Below the pieces are notes generated by a model. It searched no databases. It saw only the letters and a program-made list of their open reading frames with translations, and had not been told where the DNA came from. A stretch of 64,000 nucleotides of DNA from Roseobacter sp. HKCCD6576-2. Lineage in GTDB: Bacteria > Pseudomonadota > Alphaproteobacteria > Rhodobacterales > Rhodobacteraceae. The DNA lies in assembly GCF_013179285.1 (NCBI RefSeq), contig NZ_WVNW01000001.1, positions 1,178,001 through 1,242,000 of the forward strand, written 5' to 3'. Within the stretch, counting starts at the first letter, position 1. Every line of letters begins with the position of its first letter. The position numbers and the translations under genes were made by a program. Shown here piece by piece: positions 1 through 10,187 of the stretch.

Positions 1-156
1 GAACGTACCGGACCCAACGAGGTCTGGATCAAAAATAAAAAACGGCAGGTTTTATACAGGCACTCTCACATGCTGAACAAAGAGATCCGGCGCGCAAGCG
101 AGCAGACATCCCCCCAGGTGGCCTGCGCAGTCGGACACCCAGAAATGGGACGAGGG

Positions 157-208
157 CGGCGGATTGGGCAGTGGCAGCTTGCTCGATCCGCCGTTGTCCG
201 TTTCGGAC
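157..208 (+). promoter_or_regulatory. Two hairpins in the mraZ leader
   Basis: The 243 bases before mraZ contain no convincing gene. They hold two inverted repeats. CGGCGGAT (157-164) pairs with ATCCGCCG (186-193) around a 21-base loop, and GTCCG (196-200) pairs with CGGAC (204-208) around TTT. No T-run follows either hairpin, so they are not classical terminators. They may shape the 5' leader of the cluster mRNA or be the end of an upstream transcript. Function is inferred only from position. A third imperfect 7-bp stem lies at about 8-27. Confidence 0.35.
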
Positions 209-243
209 GGCGAAGGTGAGGCGTTGAAAAAGGACGCGGGACA

Positions 244-774
244 GTGGAACGCAGGTTTCAGGGTGAAAGCCTGAACAAAGTCGATGGAAAGGGCCGGGTC
301 TCGATCCCGGTCAAGTTTCGTCGCGTCCTGCAAAACTCCGACAAGCATTACGCACCCGGTGGCGCGCCGCGTCTTTACATTGCTTATGGCAATCCAAGCG
401 CCAAGTTTCTTGAATGTCTGTCAGGTGACGCGTTCGATGAGATCGACGCGCTGATCCAGGCGGAGCAGCGCGGCACGCCGCTGCGCGCGGCGCTTGAGCA
501 TCTCTATTACTCAAAATGTGACGAGACGAGCGTGGATGACACGGGTCGTCTGGTCTTGCCGCCTGCGGCGCGGGACAAAATCGCGCTTGGCCCTGAGGCG
601 TTGTTCCAGGGCAAGGGCGACAAATTCCATATCCTCAACCCCGAAGATGGCGCCGCCGCGGAGGAGGATATCGAGACCATGTTGGCGGCACTGGGGCAGG
701 GCAATGAGTTCTTCGATCCGCTTTCGCTTGCGGGAAAGGCCGGGACAGGGCGCCCGGATGACGGAGGTGCGTGA
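244..774 (+). CDS. mraZ: Transcriptional regulator MraZ
   Basis: MraZ is the first gene of the division and cell-wall (dcw) cluster. In the family it is a DNA-binding ring that controls its own cluster. The 176 residues hold the two expected SpoVT/AbrB-like halves: [13 protein letters not shown] at about 14-26 and [13 protein letters not shown] at about 98-110. The start is GTG, with AAGGACG about ten bases upstream. The stop lies two bases before the rsmH ATG, so the two genes are tightly coupled. The acidic, Gly-rich C-terminal tail (about 135-176) is longer than in compact MraZ proteins. Family assignment is secure; repeats of the known MraZ operator type upstream are not convincing. Confidence 0.95.
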   Translation: MERRFQGESLNKVDGKGRVSIPVKFRRVLQNSDKHYAPGGAPRLYIAYGNPSAKFLECLSGDAFDEIDALIQAEQRGTPLRAALEHLYYSKCDETSVDDTGRLVLPPAARDKIALGPEALFQGKGDKFHILNPEDGAAAEEDIETMLAALGQGNEFFDPLSLAGKAGTGRPDDGGA

Positions 775-776
775 TC

Positions 777-1784
777 ATGGCCGAGCGGCCCAACCGCCTG
801 CCCGCGTCTCCGCATATTCCTGTTTTGTTGGCGCCGCTTCTGCACGCGGTCGCGCCGGTGGGCGGCGTTTGGCTGGATGGAACCTTCGGCGCTGGTGGTT
901 ACGCCCGTGGCTTGCTTGAAGCGGGGGCCGAAACCGTGATTGGCGTGGATCGCGACCCTTCAGCATTTGAGATGGCCAGCGATTGGGCCAGCACTTTCGG
1001 AGATCGCTTGGTGTTGGTCGCGGGCGAGTTTGGCGATTTGGATGAACATGCGCGGACGGCTGGGTATCCAGAGCTGGACGGGGTCGTGTTGGATCTGGGC
1101 GTCTCCTCAATGCAGCTTGATCAAGCCGAGCGCGGGTTTTCGTTCCGCAATGATGGGCCGCTGGACATGCGGATGGGGCAGGCGGGGCTTTCGGCCGAAG
1201 ACCTGGTGAATGAGGCCCCTGAGGCGCTTTTGGCCGACATTCTCTATCATTATGGTGAAGAGCGGGCGGCGCGTCGGATTGCCCGGTCGGTTGTCGCGGC
1301 CCGCGCGGAACGCCGGATCACGCGGACGGCAGAACTTGCTGCCATCGTTGAGAAAAACCTGCCGCGTGCCAAGCCCGGACAGAGCCATCCGGCGACCCGG
1401 AGTTTCCAGGCGATCCGGATCGCGGTGAATGATGAATTGGGTCAATTGGCCGAAGGCCTGCAAGCCGCCGAGCGCGCGCTCAAACCGGGTGGTCAATTGG
1501 CGGTTGTGAGCTTTCACTCGATCGAAGACCGGATCGTGAAGCGGTTCTTGCAAGATCGTGCCAGCAGTGGCGGTGGCGGGTCGCGCTATGCGCCGGAAGA
1601 AGCCGCGCGGACCCCAGGTTTTGAACTGACCCCACGCCGGGCGATCGCCCCGGACTCCGAAGAACTGGACGCAAACCCAAGGGCGCGCTCGGCAAAGCTG
1701 CGCGTAGCTAAGCGCACCGATGCCCCCGCGGCCCCGGTCAGCCGCGAGACCCTGGGCCTGCCGCAATTGGCGGAGGGGATGTAA
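777..1784 (+). CDS. rsmH: 16S rRNA (cytosine(1402)-N(4))-methyltransferase RsmH
   Basis: RsmH (formerly MraW) uses S-adenosylmethionine to methylate N4 of C1402 in the decoding centre of 16S rRNA. The N-terminus reads HIPVLL followed by the SAM-binding segment [12 protein letters not shown], as usual for the family; further conserved blocks include [15 protein letters not shown] and [14 protein letters not shown]. An in-frame GTG exists six bases upstream, but ATG at 777 is better placed seven bases after GGAGGTG, giving about 335 residues, normal for the family. It lies between mraZ and ftsL in the conserved dcw order. Confidence 0.96.
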   Translation: MAERPNRLPASPHIPVLLAPLLHAVAPVGGVWLDGTFGAGGYARGLLEAGAETVIGVDRDPSAFEMASDWASTFGDRLVLVAGEFGDLDEHARTAGYPELDGVVLDLGVSSMQLDQAERGFSFRNDGPLDMRMGQAGLSAEDLVNEAPEALLADILYHYGEERAARRIARSVVAARAERRITRTAELAAIVEKNLPRAKPGQSHPATRSFQAIRIAVNDELGQLAEGLQAAERALKPGGQLAVVSFHSIEDRIVKRFLQDRASSGGGGSRYAPEEAARTPGFELTPRRAIAPDSEELDANPRARSAKLRVAKRTDAPAAPVSRETLGLPQLAEGM

Positions 1785-1785
1785 G

Positions 1786-2136
1786 ATGCGGGGATTTGCG
1801 AGTTTACTGGCGGCATTGGCGGTGATCGGGCTCGGCTATTGGGCGTATCACCAAAACATCCTGACCCAGCATTCGATCCGCGAGGTCGAGCAGTTGCAGC
1901 GGCAGATTGGTGTCGAACGTGAGCGCCTGTCGGTTCTGCGCGCCGAATGGGCCTATCTCAATCGCCCCGACCGGTTGCGCGAATTGGCGGATCTGAACTT
2001 CGAGCGCCTCGGCTTGATGCCGATGACGCCGGAGCATTTCGGCGATGTGCATCAGGTCGTGTATCCAACCCTGCTTGACCAATTGATCGACGAGGCGCTG
2101 ATCGATAGCGCCTCAAGCCCGGAGATGCTGCCATGA
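1786..2136 (+). CDS. ftsL: Cell division protein FtsL
   Basis: Small bitopic membrane protein of 116 residues. The first ~20 residues form a hydrophobic segment (ASLLAALAVIGLGYWAY), followed by a periplasmic helix likely to form a coiled coil (about 28-55), which fits FtsL of the FtsQLB divisome complex. Sequence conservation in FtsL is low; the assignment rests on size, topology, the DLNFERLGL-type segment typical of alphaproteobacterial FtsL, and its place between rsmH and ftsI. The reading frame is open 22 codons further upstream inside rsmH, but ATG at 1786, one base after the rsmH stop, is the plausible start. It overlaps ftsI by four bases (ATGA). Confidence 0.88.
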   Translation: MRGFASLLAALAVIGLGYWAYHQNILTQHSIREVEQLQRQIGVERERLSVLRAEWAYLNRPDRLRELADLNFERLGLMPMTPEHFGDVHQVVYPTLLDQLIDEALIDSASSPEMLP

Positions 2137-3917
2137 CGCTCCGCACGCCGTTGCGCCCTCTGACCCGCATCCTCCGTGCGCGTGAACATGGGGAGAACCC
2201 GGACGCGATTGAACGCGAGAACCTACGTCTGCGTCATGAGGCGATGCGCGATAAGATGCGGCAGCGGGCGGAAACGCGGCTCTTACTCCTGGCGATGTGT
2301 TTCTTCGCGGCCTTCATCACCGTTGGCCTGCGCATGTCGACGCTTGCCGCGAGTGAGCCGGAAGAGCCGCGCATTGCGACGTCTGGTTCGGCGATCTTGA
2401 ACACTCGGGCCGATATCGTGGACCGGCAAGGCCGGGTCTTGGCGACCAATCTGGTGACGAATTCGCTCTATGCGCATCCGCATGAGATCATCGACCCTGC
2501 CACAGCGGCGCGTGGGTTGGCTCAGATTTTCCCTGATCTGGATGAGGAAACGCTTTTGCGTCGCTTCACCTCGGACAGCCGCTTCATTTGGCTGCGCCGG
2601 TATATCTCACCGGAACAGGAGCAATTGGTGCATGATCTGGGTGAGCCGGGGTTGCTCTTCGGCCCACGCGAGATGCGGCTCTATCCCAATGGCTCTGTCG
2701 CCGCGCATATCTTGGGTGGCGCAGGTTTTGGGGAAGAGGCGGTGAACGCGGCGGAAGTGATTGGCGTCGCCGGAGTTGAGGCGCGGTTTGACGACGCGCT
2801 GCGCGATCCGGCGCGTGACGGCGCACCGTTGGAGCTCTCCATTGACCTGACAGTGCAGGCTGCTGTCGAACAGGTGCTGGCCGGCGGCATGGTGATTATG
2901 AACGCGCGTGGCGCGTCCGCCGTGTTGATGGATGTGCATACGGGCGAAATCCGCGCCATGGCGTCGTTGCCCGATTTCGACCCAAATGCCCGCCCGGCAC
3001 CGCTGACCGAAGGCGAACAGGCCGACAGCCCGCTGTTCAACCGCGCGCTGCAAGGTGTCTATGAGCTTGGCTCCGTCTTCAAGATGTTCACCGTCGCGCA
3101 GGCGCTGAACGAGGGGATGGTCAATCCGGAGACGATCATCGATACCGCCGGGCCGCTTCGTATGGCCGGGTTCTCGATCTCGGATTTCCGCAATTATGGC
3201 TCGCGCCTCTCGGTCACCGAAGTGATGATCCATTCCTCGAATATCGGCACCGCGCGTATAGCGCAGATGCTGGGCGCGGAGCGGCAGCAACGTTTCTTAG
3301 AACAGCTCGGCTTCTTCCAACCAACCTTGGTCGAGATGATCGAGGCGCCTTCAGGCCGCCCGCTTCTGCCGCAGCGATGGGGCGAGTTGACGACGATGAC
3401 CGTCTCCTATGGTCATGGCCTTTCCACGTCGCCGATCCACCTCGCCGCAGCTTATGCATCAATCACCAACGGTGGCACGTTGATCCGACCGACATTGTTG
3501 CTCCAAGACGGGCCGCAGAATGGCGAACGGATCGTGTCCGAAGAGGTCTCAGAGCAGATCCGCAGCATGTTGCGCGACGTGGTGACCGAGGGCACGGCCA
3601 GTTTCGGCGATGTCGAGGGCTATGCGGTTGGCGGCAAAACCGGATCGGCGGATAAGCCTCGCCCGAATGGTGGCTATTATGAGGATCGGGTTCTGTCCAC
3701 GTTTGCCAGCGTTTTCCCGGCCCATGACCCACGTTATGTGCTGATCGTGACCCTAGATGAGCCGGAGATCGTGGCTTTGGGCGAGGCGCGGCGGACAGCC
3801 GGTTGGACGGCCGTGCCCGTTGCCGCCGAAGTGATCCGCCGGGTCGCGCCGCTTTTGGGATTGAGACCAGAGATTGAACCTCAGGACGGCTTTCAGCTAT
3901 CCAGCGCCTCAGAATAG
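2133..3917 (+). CDS. ftsI: Peptidoglycan D,D-transpeptidase FtsI (PBP3)
   Basis: Class B penicillin-binding protein that crosslinks septal peptidoglycan in partnership with FtsW. The 594-residue chain has a cytoplasmic N-terminus rich in charged residues, one membrane anchor (about 50-66), a dimerisation domain, and a transpeptidase domain with all three active-site motifs: S314-V-F-K317, S368-S-N370 and K502-T-G504. The start overlaps the ftsL stop by four bases. Length and motifs are normal for the family, so an active enzyme is expected. Confidence 0.97.
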   Translation: MTLRTPLRPLTRILRAREHGENPDAIERENLRLRHEAMRDKMRQRAETRLLLLAMCFFAAFITVGLRMSTLAASEPEEPRIATSGSAILNTRADIVDRQGRVLATNLVTNSLYAHPHEIIDPATAARGLAQIFPDLDEETLLRRFTSDSRFIWLRRYISPEQEQLVHDLGEPGLLFGPREMRLYPNGSVAAHILGGAGFGEEAVNAAEVIGVAGVEARFDDALRDPARDGAPLELSIDLTVQAAVEQVLAGGMVIMNARGASAVLMDVHTGEIRAMASLPDFDPNARPAPLTEGEQADSPLFNRALQGVYELGSVFKMFTVAQALNEGMVNPETIIDTAGPLRMAGFSISDFRNYGSRLSVTEVMIHSSNIGTARIAQMLGAERQQRFLEQLGFFQPTLVEMIEAPSGRPLLPQRWGELTTMTVSYGHGLSTSPIHLAAAYASITNGGTLIRPTLLLQDGPQNGERIVSEEVSEQIRSMLRDVVTEGTASFGDVEGYAVGGKTGSADKPRPNGGYYEDRVLSTFASVFPAHDPRYVLIVTLDEPEIVALGEARRTAGWTAVPVAAEVIRRVAPLLGLRPEIEPQDGFQLSSASE

Positions 3918-3935
3918 AGTTCGGGGGAATCGGCC

Positions 3936-5414
3936 ATGGCGCCAAGGGCAAAACCGCTATCGGCGCTTGGACTAACCCCCACCAGGGGCGCGGATGTGAC
4001 TGTCACGGGCGTGAGCCTCGATAGCCGCGAGGTCAAACCGGGGCATCTTTTCGCGGCTTTGCCCGGTACTCAAGTTCATGGTGCGGAGTTCATCCAATAT
4101 GCCGTGCGGATGCAGGCCGCGGCGGTTCTGACCGATCGGGCAGGCGCTGAGATTGCGGCGGATCATCTGGGCGATGTCGCGCTGATTGTGGTTGAGGAGC
4201 CGCGCGCGGCGCTGGCTCATGCCGCCGCCCTCTGGTTTGGGGCGCAGCCCGAAACGATCGTGGCGGTGACCGGGACCAACGGCAAAACCTCGGTCGCCAG
4301 CTTTACCCGGCAGATTTGGGCCGCTTTGGACCATGATGCCGTCAATATCGGCACAACCGGCATCGAAGGGGCGTTTGCCGCGCCGGGCATTCATACAACC
4401 CCAGATGCGCTGACCTTGCAGAAAGTCTTGGCCGAAATGGGCGAGGCGGGGGTGACGCATGTGGCGATGGAAGCGTCCTCGCATGGACTCGATCAGCATC
4501 GGATGGACGCCGTGCGCTTGGCCGCCGCTGCCTTCACCAATCTGACCCAGGATCATCTGGATTATCACGGCACGATGGAGATCTATTTCCAAGCCAAGCT
4601 GCGGCTTTTCACCGAGCTTTTGCCTGAAGAGGCCACGGCTGTGGTCAATCTGGACGACCCAAGAGGTGCGGATGTGGTCAAAGCCTGCGCCGAGCGGGAG
4701 ATCGAGGCGATCACCATTGGGCAATATGCCGAGGACGCGCGGCTGAAAATCACCGGACGGCGGTTGGATGAGGCGGGGCAAGATGTGCTGTTCCGCTGGC
4801 AGGGGCAGAACTATCAGACCCGGCTGGATTTGATCGGCGGGTTCCAGGCGATGAATGTGCTGACCGCCGCCGGGCTGGCGATTGCAGGCGGGGCCGAGGC
4901 CCAAGCCGTCTTTGCAGTGCTACCGCAGCTTGAAGGCGTGCGGGGGCGGATGCAGCTGGCCGCGAGACGCAGCTTTGGTGCACCCGTTTTCGTCGATTAT
5001 TCTCATACCCCGGATTCACTCGAAACCGCCCTCAAGGCGCTGCGTCCGCATGTGCTGGGCCGGTTGATCGTGGTCTTTGGGGCGGGCGGAGATCGCGACC
5101 GGGGCAAACGCCCCTTGATGGGTAAAGCGGCGGCGGAGAATGCGGATATGCTCTTTGTCACCGATGATAATCCGCGCAGCGAAGACCCCGCCGTGATCCG
5201 CGCTGCCGTGATGGAAGGCTGTCCCGACGCGATCAATGTGGGGGACAGGGCCGAGGCGATTTTGCGCGGCGTCGATGCGCTGCAACCCGGCGACGCGTTG
5301 TTGATCGCGGGCAAGGGGCATGAAACCGGCCAGACCATTGGCGATGTGGTGTATCCGTTTGACGATGTGGAACAGGCGAGCGTGGCCGTGGCCGCGCTGG
5401 AGGGGGCGATATGA
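3936..5414 (+). CDS. murE: UDP-MurNAc-L-Ala-D-Glu:meso-diaminopimelate ligase MurE
   Basis: Cytoplasmic Mur ligase that adds the third amino acid to the peptidoglycan stem peptide. The ATP-binding loop TGTNGKT is at about 113-119, the lysine expected to be carbamylated is K221 (FQAKLRLF), and DNPR at 411-414 is the motif associated with meso-diaminopimelate rather than lysine specificity. So the wall is predicted to be the usual Gram-negative DAP type. ATG at 3936 follows GGGGGA by about eight bases. The gene ends in a four-base overlap with murF. Confidence 0.97.
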   Translation: MAPRAKPLSALGLTPTRGADVTVTGVSLDSREVKPGHLFAALPGTQVHGAEFIQYAVRMQAAAVLTDRAGAEIAADHLGDVALIVVEEPRAALAHAAALWFGAQPETIVAVTGTNGKTSVASFTRQIWAALDHDAVNIGTTGIEGAFAAPGIHTTPDALTLQKVLAEMGEAGVTHVAMEASSHGLDQHRMDAVRLAAAAFTNLTQDHLDYHGTMEIYFQAKLRLFTELLPEEATAVVNLDDPRGADVVKACAEREIEAITIGQYAEDARLKITGRRLDEAGQDVLFRWQGQNYQTRLDLIGGFQAMNVLTAAGLAIAGGAEAQAVFAVLPQLEGVRGRMQLAARRSFGAPVFVDYSHTPDSLETALKALRPHVLGRLIVVFGAGGDRDRGKRPLMGKAAAENADMLFVTDDNPRSEDPAVIRAAVMEGCPDAINVGDRAEAILRGVDALQPGDALLIAGKGHETGQTIGDVVYPFDDVEQASVAVAALEGAI

Positions 5415-6826
5415 CCGTGCTGTGGACTGCCGCCGACGCCGCCGCCGCGACGGGCGGACAGGTCACCAGGGATTGGGCCGCGAGCGGTGTGTCGATTGAT
5501 ACGCGGATGCTTGCACCCGGCGATTTGTTCGTGGCGCTGACGGATATCCGGGATGGGCATGACTTTGTGGCCCAAGCGCTGGAAATCGGGGCGGCAGCGG
5601 CATTGGTCAGCCATCGGCCCGCAGATGTCGCCCAGGATGCGCCACTTCTGATCGTGCCGGATGTTTTGGAGGCGCTGGCCGATCTGGGCCGGGCCGGTCG
5701 GGGACGGATGAACGGTCAGGTGATCGCAATCACCGGGTCCGTCGGGAAAACCACAACGAAAGACATGCTGCGCATGGCGTTGGAGCCGCAAGGGCGCACC
5801 CACGTGGCCGAAGCGAGTTACAACAACCAATGGGGTGTGCCGCTGACGCTGGCGCGGATGCCAGCGGATACCGAATTCGCGGTGATCGAGATAGGGATGA
5901 ACGCGCCGGGTGAGATTGCCCCTTTGAGCCGGATGGCCCGGCCGCATGTGGCCATGGTGACCACAGTGGCGGCGGTGCATCTGGAAGCTTTTGGCGTCAT
6001 CGAGGGCATCGCCCGGGAGAAGGCCAGCATTTTTGAGGGGTTGGAGCCCGGCGGTGTGGCCTTGATCAATGCCGATTTGGAAACCACGCCAATTCTGGAA
6101 TCCGCGACGCAGGACGCCGCTGCGCGCTTGGTCCATTTCGGGGAGAGGGAGGGGCTGCCGGTCCGTTTGGAGACGGTCACGTTGAGTGACGCGGCAACAG
6201 TTGTTCAAGCTGATCTGCACGACACCCCGATCTTGTTCAAACTCACCGCGCCGGGGCGGCACCTGGCGCTCAATGCCCTTGCAGCCTTGGCGGCAGTTGA
6301 CGCCGTGGGCGCGGATGTCACCCGTGCCGCCTTAGCGCTTGGCGCTTGGGAGGCGGTGATCGGGCGTGGCAAGCGCGAGCGGATCGTGTTGGATCTGGCC
6401 GAAGATCGCGCGGTCGAGATGATCGACGATGCGTTCAACGCCAGCCCCGCCGCGATGGAAGCCAGCTTGGAGGTCTTGGCGGTCGCCACGCCAGAGGGGC
6501 GCGGGCGCAGGGTCGCGGTTTTGGGCGATATGTTGGAACTCGGTCCAGACGCGCCTGCGATGCACGCGGCTCTGGCCGATTTGCCCTCCATGGCGGCGGT
6601 TGATCTGGTCTGCACCACCGGGCCATTGATGGCCGCCCTCGATGCGGTCTTGCCCGCGGACAAACGCGGACCGCATGTCGAGACGGCGCAAGAGATGGCG
6701 CATATCCTGCCGGGGCTTTTGCAGCCGGGCGATATCGTGCTGATCAAAAGTTCCAAGGGCACGAAACTCTCCCTCGCGGTTGACGCGCTACGGAAACTGG
6801 GGCAAGCGATTGCGGATAAAGCGTAA
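5411..6826 (+). CDS. murF: UDP-MurNAc-tripeptide:D-Ala-D-Ala ligase MurF
   Basis: MurF completes the cytoplasmic UDP-MurNAc pentapeptide. The protein (471 residues) has the N-terminal uridine-binding domain (SIDTRMLAPGDLFVAL), a P-loop ITGSVGKTTTKDML at about 107-120, and the characteristic EASYNNQWGVPLT and EIGMNAPGEI blocks. It starts inside the murE stop codon (ATGA overlap) and is followed 12 bases later by mraY. Nothing unusual is seen. Confidence 0.97.
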   Translation: MTVLWTAADAAAATGGQVTRDWAASGVSIDTRMLAPGDLFVALTDIRDGHDFVAQALEIGAAAALVSHRPADVAQDAPLLIVPDVLEALADLGRAGRGRMNGQVIAITGSVGKTTTKDMLRMALEPQGRTHVAEASYNNQWGVPLTLARMPADTEFAVIEIGMNAPGEIAPLSRMARPHVAMVTTVAAVHLEAFGVIEGIAREKASIFEGLEPGGVALINADLETTPILESATQDAAARLVHFGEREGLPVRLETVTLSDAATVVQADLHDTPILFKLTAPGRHLALNALAALAAVDAVGADVTRAALALGAWEAVIGRGKRERIVLDLAEDRAVEMIDDAFNASPAAMEASLEVLAVATPEGRGRRVAVLGDMLELGPDAPAMHAALADLPSMAAVDLVCTTGPLMAALDAVLPADKRGPHVETAQEMAHILPGLLQPGDIVLIKSSKGTKLSLAVDALRKLGQAIADKA

Positions 6827-6838
6827 GGAAACCGCTAT

Positions 6839-7924
6839 ATGTTGTTTTGGCTAAGCGAGCTGTCTGACGGCGGCGATTTTTTCAATCTTTTCCGATATAT
6901 CACCTTTCGGGCCGGGGCGGCCTTTTTCACGGCGCTGATTTTCGGGTTCATCTTTGGGCGCCCGCTGATCAATGCGTTGCGTCGGAAATACGCCAATGGG
7001 CAGCCGATCCGCGAGGATGGCCCGGCGCATCATATCGCGACCAAATCCGGCACGCCGACCATGGGCGGACTGCTGATTTTGGCCGCTTTGACACTCTCAA
7101 CCTTGCTCTGGGCGCGGCTCGACAACCCCTATGTCTGGCTGGTTTTGCTGGTTACCGTGGCCTTCGGGCTGGTCGGATTTGCCGATGATTGGGCGAAGGT
7201 CAGCCGGAACAACACCAAGGGTGTGCCGGGGCGTATCCGTTTTGGCATTGGTTTGGTGATCGCAGGCGTCGCGGGCTATGTCGCGACGCAACTCCACCCT
7301 GATGGTTTGGCGTTTCAACTGGCGGTGCCGGTCTTCAAGGATGTGTTGGTCAATCTGGGCTTTCTCTTCGTGCCCTTCGCGATGATCGTGATTGTGGGCA
7401 GCGCCAATTCGGTGAACCTGACCGATGGGTTGGACGGGCTGGCGATTATGCCGGTGATGATTGCGGCGGGCACGTTGGGTGTGATCGCCTATGCGGTGGG
7501 CCGGGTCGATTTCACCGATTATCTCGATGTGCATTACGTGCCAGGTACCGGTGAGTTGTTGATCTTCACGGCCGGTCTAATCGGTGGCGGCCTGGGGTTC
7601 CTCTGGTATAACGCTCCCCCGGCGGCGGTCTTCATGGGCGATACCGGGTCGTTGGCTTTGGGCGGCGCGCTTGGCGCGATTGCGGTGGCCACCAAACATG
7701 AGATTGTTTTGGCGATTGTCGGCGGGTTGTTTGTGGCAGAGGCGCTCTCCGTCATCGTGCAGGTGATCTACTTCCGATCCACCGGCAAACGGGTGTTTTT
7801 GATGGCCCCGATCCACCACCATTTCGAGAAGAAGGGCTGGGCCGAGCCGCAGGTGGTGATCCGGTTCTGGATCATCTCGCTGATCCTCGCGTTGATCGGC
7901 CTGGCCACCCTGAAGCTGCGCTGA
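6839..7924 (+). CDS. mraY: Phospho-MurNAc-pentapeptide transferase MraY
   Basis: Polytopic inner-membrane enzyme that transfers phospho-MurNAc-pentapeptide to undecaprenyl phosphate, giving lipid I. The 361-residue sequence shows about ten hydrophobic segments. The signature blocks are present: [18 protein letters not shown] near the N-terminus, [20 protein letters not shown] with its catalytic aspartates, and [12 protein letters not shown] with the conserved histidines. The stop TGA shares its last base with the ATG of the SDR gene that follows, so that gene is translationally coupled to mraY. Confidence 0.97.
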   Translation: MLFWLSELSDGGDFFNLFRYITFRAGAAFFTALIFGFIFGRPLINALRRKYANGQPIREDGPAHHIATKSGTPTMGGLLILAALTLSTLLWARLDNPYVWLVLLVTVAFGLVGFADDWAKVSRNNTKGVPGRIRFGIGLVIAGVAGYVATQLHPDGLAFQLAVPVFKDVLVNLGFLFVPFAMIVIVGSANSVNLTDGLDGLAIMPVMIAAGTLGVIAYAVGRVDFTDYLDVHYVPGTGELLIFTAGLIGGGLGFLWYNAPPAAVFMGDTGSLALGGALGAIAVATKHEIVLAIVGGLFVAEALSVIVQVIYFRSTGKRVFLMAPIHHHFEKKGWAEPQVVIRFWIISLILALIGLATLKLR

Positions 7925-8595
7925 TGACGTGCCCGGCGACCCCCACCGCTTTGGTGACTGGCGGCAATCGCGGGATCGGGCGGGCGATTGCTGTGGGCTT
8001 ACGGGATCAAGAGTATCGCGTGGTGATTGGCGTGCGTGATCTGACGGCAGGGCAAGCCGTGGCGGGCGAGATTGGGGTTGAGGCGGTGCATCTGGACCTG
8101 CAAGACCCGAGCACATTTGCCGCCGTTTTGGCCGGGATCGGCGGTGTCGATGTGTTGGTGAACAACGCCGGTGTCTTGATCGAGACCAATATGATGGACG
8201 ACCCGGAGGGGTTTCATACCTCTGTCGACGTGATGTTCCACGCGCCCTATGAGATGATCCGGATCTGTACGCCACATATGCGGGCGCAAAACTGGGGGCG
8301 GATCGTCAATATCTCCTCTGGTTGGGGCAGTTTTGACGAAGGTCTCGGCGGGCCGGGCGCCTATGGGGTCGCGAAGGCGGCGCTGAATGCGCTCACGTTC
8401 GCAATGGTGCGGGATTTGCCCACAGGTGTGAAAATCAATGCGATGTGCCCGGGATGGGTGCGGACCCGGATGGGCGGCGCGGGCGCGAGTTTGAGCGCGG
8501 AAGAGGGCGCCGATACCGCCATATGGCTGGCGACATTGCCCGAAGATGGCCCGACGGGCGGGTTTTTCCGCCGTCGGACGCCAATTGCATGGTAA
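7924..8595 (+). CDS. SDR family NAD(P)-dependent oxidoreductase
   Basis: Classical short-chain dehydrogenase/reductase of 223 residues. Visible motifs are the nucleotide-binding GGNRGIG (13-19), NNAG (80-83), the catalytic serine region (S131/S132), YxxxK (Y147, K151) and the PG pair (176-177). Substrate is unknown. It sits between mraY and murD, where the classical dcw order has no gene, and its start codon overlaps the mraY stop (TGATG), so it is expressed with the cluster. The C-terminus is short (RRTPIAW) with no extended substrate loop. A cell-wall role is only suggested by position; a general carbonyl reductase is equally likely. Confidence 0.9.
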   Translation: MTCPATPTALVTGGNRGIGRAIAVGLRDQEYRVVIGVRDLTAGQAVAGEIGVEAVHLDLQDPSTFAAVLAGIGGVDVLVNNAGVLIETNMMDDPEGFHTSVDVMFHAPYEMIRICTPHMRAQNWGRIVNISSGWGSFDEGLGGPGAYGVAKAALNALTFAMVRDLPTGVKINAMCPGWVRTRMGGAGASLSAEEGADTAIWLATLPEDGPTGGFFRRRTPIAW

Positions 8596-8610
8596 GCGCC
8601 TGCAATCCAA

Positions 8611-8664
8611 AGGAGGCTCGTTCCGGGCCACGCAATATTTGACTGGCGCTTGTGGTCGGCGGGG
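8611..8664 (+). repeat. Intergenic repeat copy 1 (hairpin-containing)
   Basis: The gap between the SDR gene and murD carries a ~50-base element that reappears in diverged form after recN (24940-24990). Both share GAGGCYCGTTCCGGGCCACGC followed by a TGAYTGGYGCTT-like block. In this copy the arms GGCTCG (8615-8620) and CGGGCC (8624-8629) form a 6-bp stem with one G-T pair and a TTC loop. The following bases are CGCAATATTT, not a clean T-run, so termination here is doubtful. Confidence 0.5.
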
Positions 8665-8757
8665 TGATCCGATCTCTGGGGCTTGTAGAATGTGCAACGG
8701 CAAGGCAGCCTTCGGCGCGACGACGAGAGATCAGAATAAGCTGGGGGTGGGGCAGAT

Positions 8758-10161
8758 ATGATCCCGGTTCAAGGGTTTGAAGGCGCGACAGTGGCTGTGT
8801 TGGGGTTGGGCCGGTCTGGCTTGGCCGCCGCGCGGGCCTTGCGCGCGGGGCGCGCGGAGCCGTTGGTTTGGGATGACGGCGCGGCCGCGCGCGATCTGGC
8901 CGAGTCGGAGGGGTTTTCGCTTCGTGACCCATCGAAGCCAGGCGCTTTGGAAGGGGTGGCCACGATGATCGTTTCGCCGGGCATCCCTCATTTGTATCCG
9001 GCCCCACACCCGGCCATTTCGGCGGCTTGGGCGGCGGGCGTGCCGGTCGACAATGATGTGGGGCTGTTTTTCCGCTCTCTCGGTTCCGGCGACTGGATGG
9101 ATCACCCAACCCCGCCCCGGGTGATCGCAGTCACCGGCTCGAACGGGAAATCGACCACCTCGGCGCTGATCCACCACTGCTTGGAAGAGGCCGACATTCC
9201 GGCGCAACTGGCGGGCAATATCGGCGTGGGTGTCTTGGATATCGAACCACCCATCGATGGCGAGGTGATCGTGCTGGAGTTGTCGAGCTATCAAATCGAC
9301 CTGGCCCGTGCCTTGACCCCGGATGTGGCGGTGTTCACCAATCTCTCGCCCGATCACTTGGATCGCCATGGCGGCATGGGCGGGTATTTCGCCGCCAAAC
9401 GTCGGCTTTTTGCCGAAGGCGGGCCGGATCGCGCGGTGATCGGTGTGGATGAGCGCGAAGGCCAGTATATGGCCAATCAACTGGTCGAAAGCCCGGCTGA
9501 TGGGCGCTTGATCCGCGTGTCGGGGGCGCAGAAACTGTCTGGTCCCGGATGGGATATCGTGGCCCGCAAAGGCTGGCTCAGCGAAACCCGAAAGGGGCGG
9601 CAGGTGGCCTCCATCGATTTGCGCGGCATTCGGGGGTTGCCAGGGGCGCATAACCATCAGAACGCGTGCTGTGCCTATGGCGCTTTGCGCGCGCTCGGCG
9701 TCGCACCGAAGGCTATCGAAGCCGCGTTCCATAGCTTTGCCGGGCTACCGCATCGGAGCCAGATTGTCGGTGAGAAAGACGGCGTTGTTTTTGTGAATGA
9801 CAGCAAAGCCACCAATGTGGATGCGGCGGCCAAGGCACTTGCGGCCTTTCCAAGCATCCGCTGGATTTGCGGCGGGTTGGAGAAAGAGGGCGGGCTGGAC
9901 GGTCTGAAATCGGCGCTTGGAACCGTTGTGAAGGCGTATGTCATAGGGCGCGAGGCGCAGGGTTTTGCCTTGCAACTGGGCGATGTGCCTCATGAGATTT
10001 GCACCGATATGGCGACGGCGGTGGATCGGGCTGCGGCAGAGGCCGCGCCGGGCGAGACAGTCTTGCTCGCCCCTGCCGCGGCGAGTTTTGACCAGTACGA
10101 CAACTTCGAACAGCGCGGTCAGGATTTTATGGATCACGTCTCCCGTCATCTGGCCGGATAG
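8758..10161 (+). CDS. murD: UDP-MurNAc-L-alanine:D-glutamate ligase MurD
   Basis: Cytoplasmic ligase that adds D-glutamate to UDP-MurNAc-L-Ala. The protein (467 residues) has the N-terminal Rossmann-like segment [16 protein letters not shown], the P-loop VTGSNGKST at about 125-133, [20 protein letters not shown], and the C-terminal [11 protein letters not shown] block typical of MurD. The start ATG follows a G-rich stretch (GGGGGTGGGG). The 162-base gap before it holds the repeat described at 8611. Normal length; expected active. Confidence 0.97.
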   Translation: MIPVQGFEGATVAVLGLGRSGLAAARALRAGRAEPLVWDDGAAARDLAESEGFSLRDPSKPGALEGVATMIVSPGIPHLYPAPHPAISAAWAAGVPVDNDVGLFFRSLGSGDWMDHPTPPRVIAVTGSNGKSTTSALIHHCLEEADIPAQLAGNIGVGVLDIEPPIDGEVIVLELSSYQIDLARALTPDVAVFTNLSPDHLDRHGGMGGYFAAKRRLFAEGGPDRAVIGVDEREGQYMANQLVESPADGRLIRVSGAQKLSGPGWDIVARKGWLSETRKGRQVASIDLRGIRGLPGAHNHQNACCAYGALRALGVAPKAIEAAFHSFAGLPHRSQIVGEKDGVVFVNDSKATNVDAAAKALAAFPSIRWICGGLEKEGGLDGLKSALGTVVKAYVIGREAQGFALQLGDVPHEICTDMATAVDRAAAEAAPGETVLLAPAAASFDQYDNFEQRGQDFMDHVSRHLAG

Positions 10162-10187
10162 GGTCGTTTTACAATCCGTGTTAGTCT

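Noticed and set aside
1-243. Possible 3' end of RNase P RNA or MraZ operator repeats upstream of mraZ
   Set aside because: I could not match the RNase P core sequences in the visible part. TGGGA (146-150) and TGGGC (165-169) are not in the regular 10-base spacing expected for MraZ boxes.
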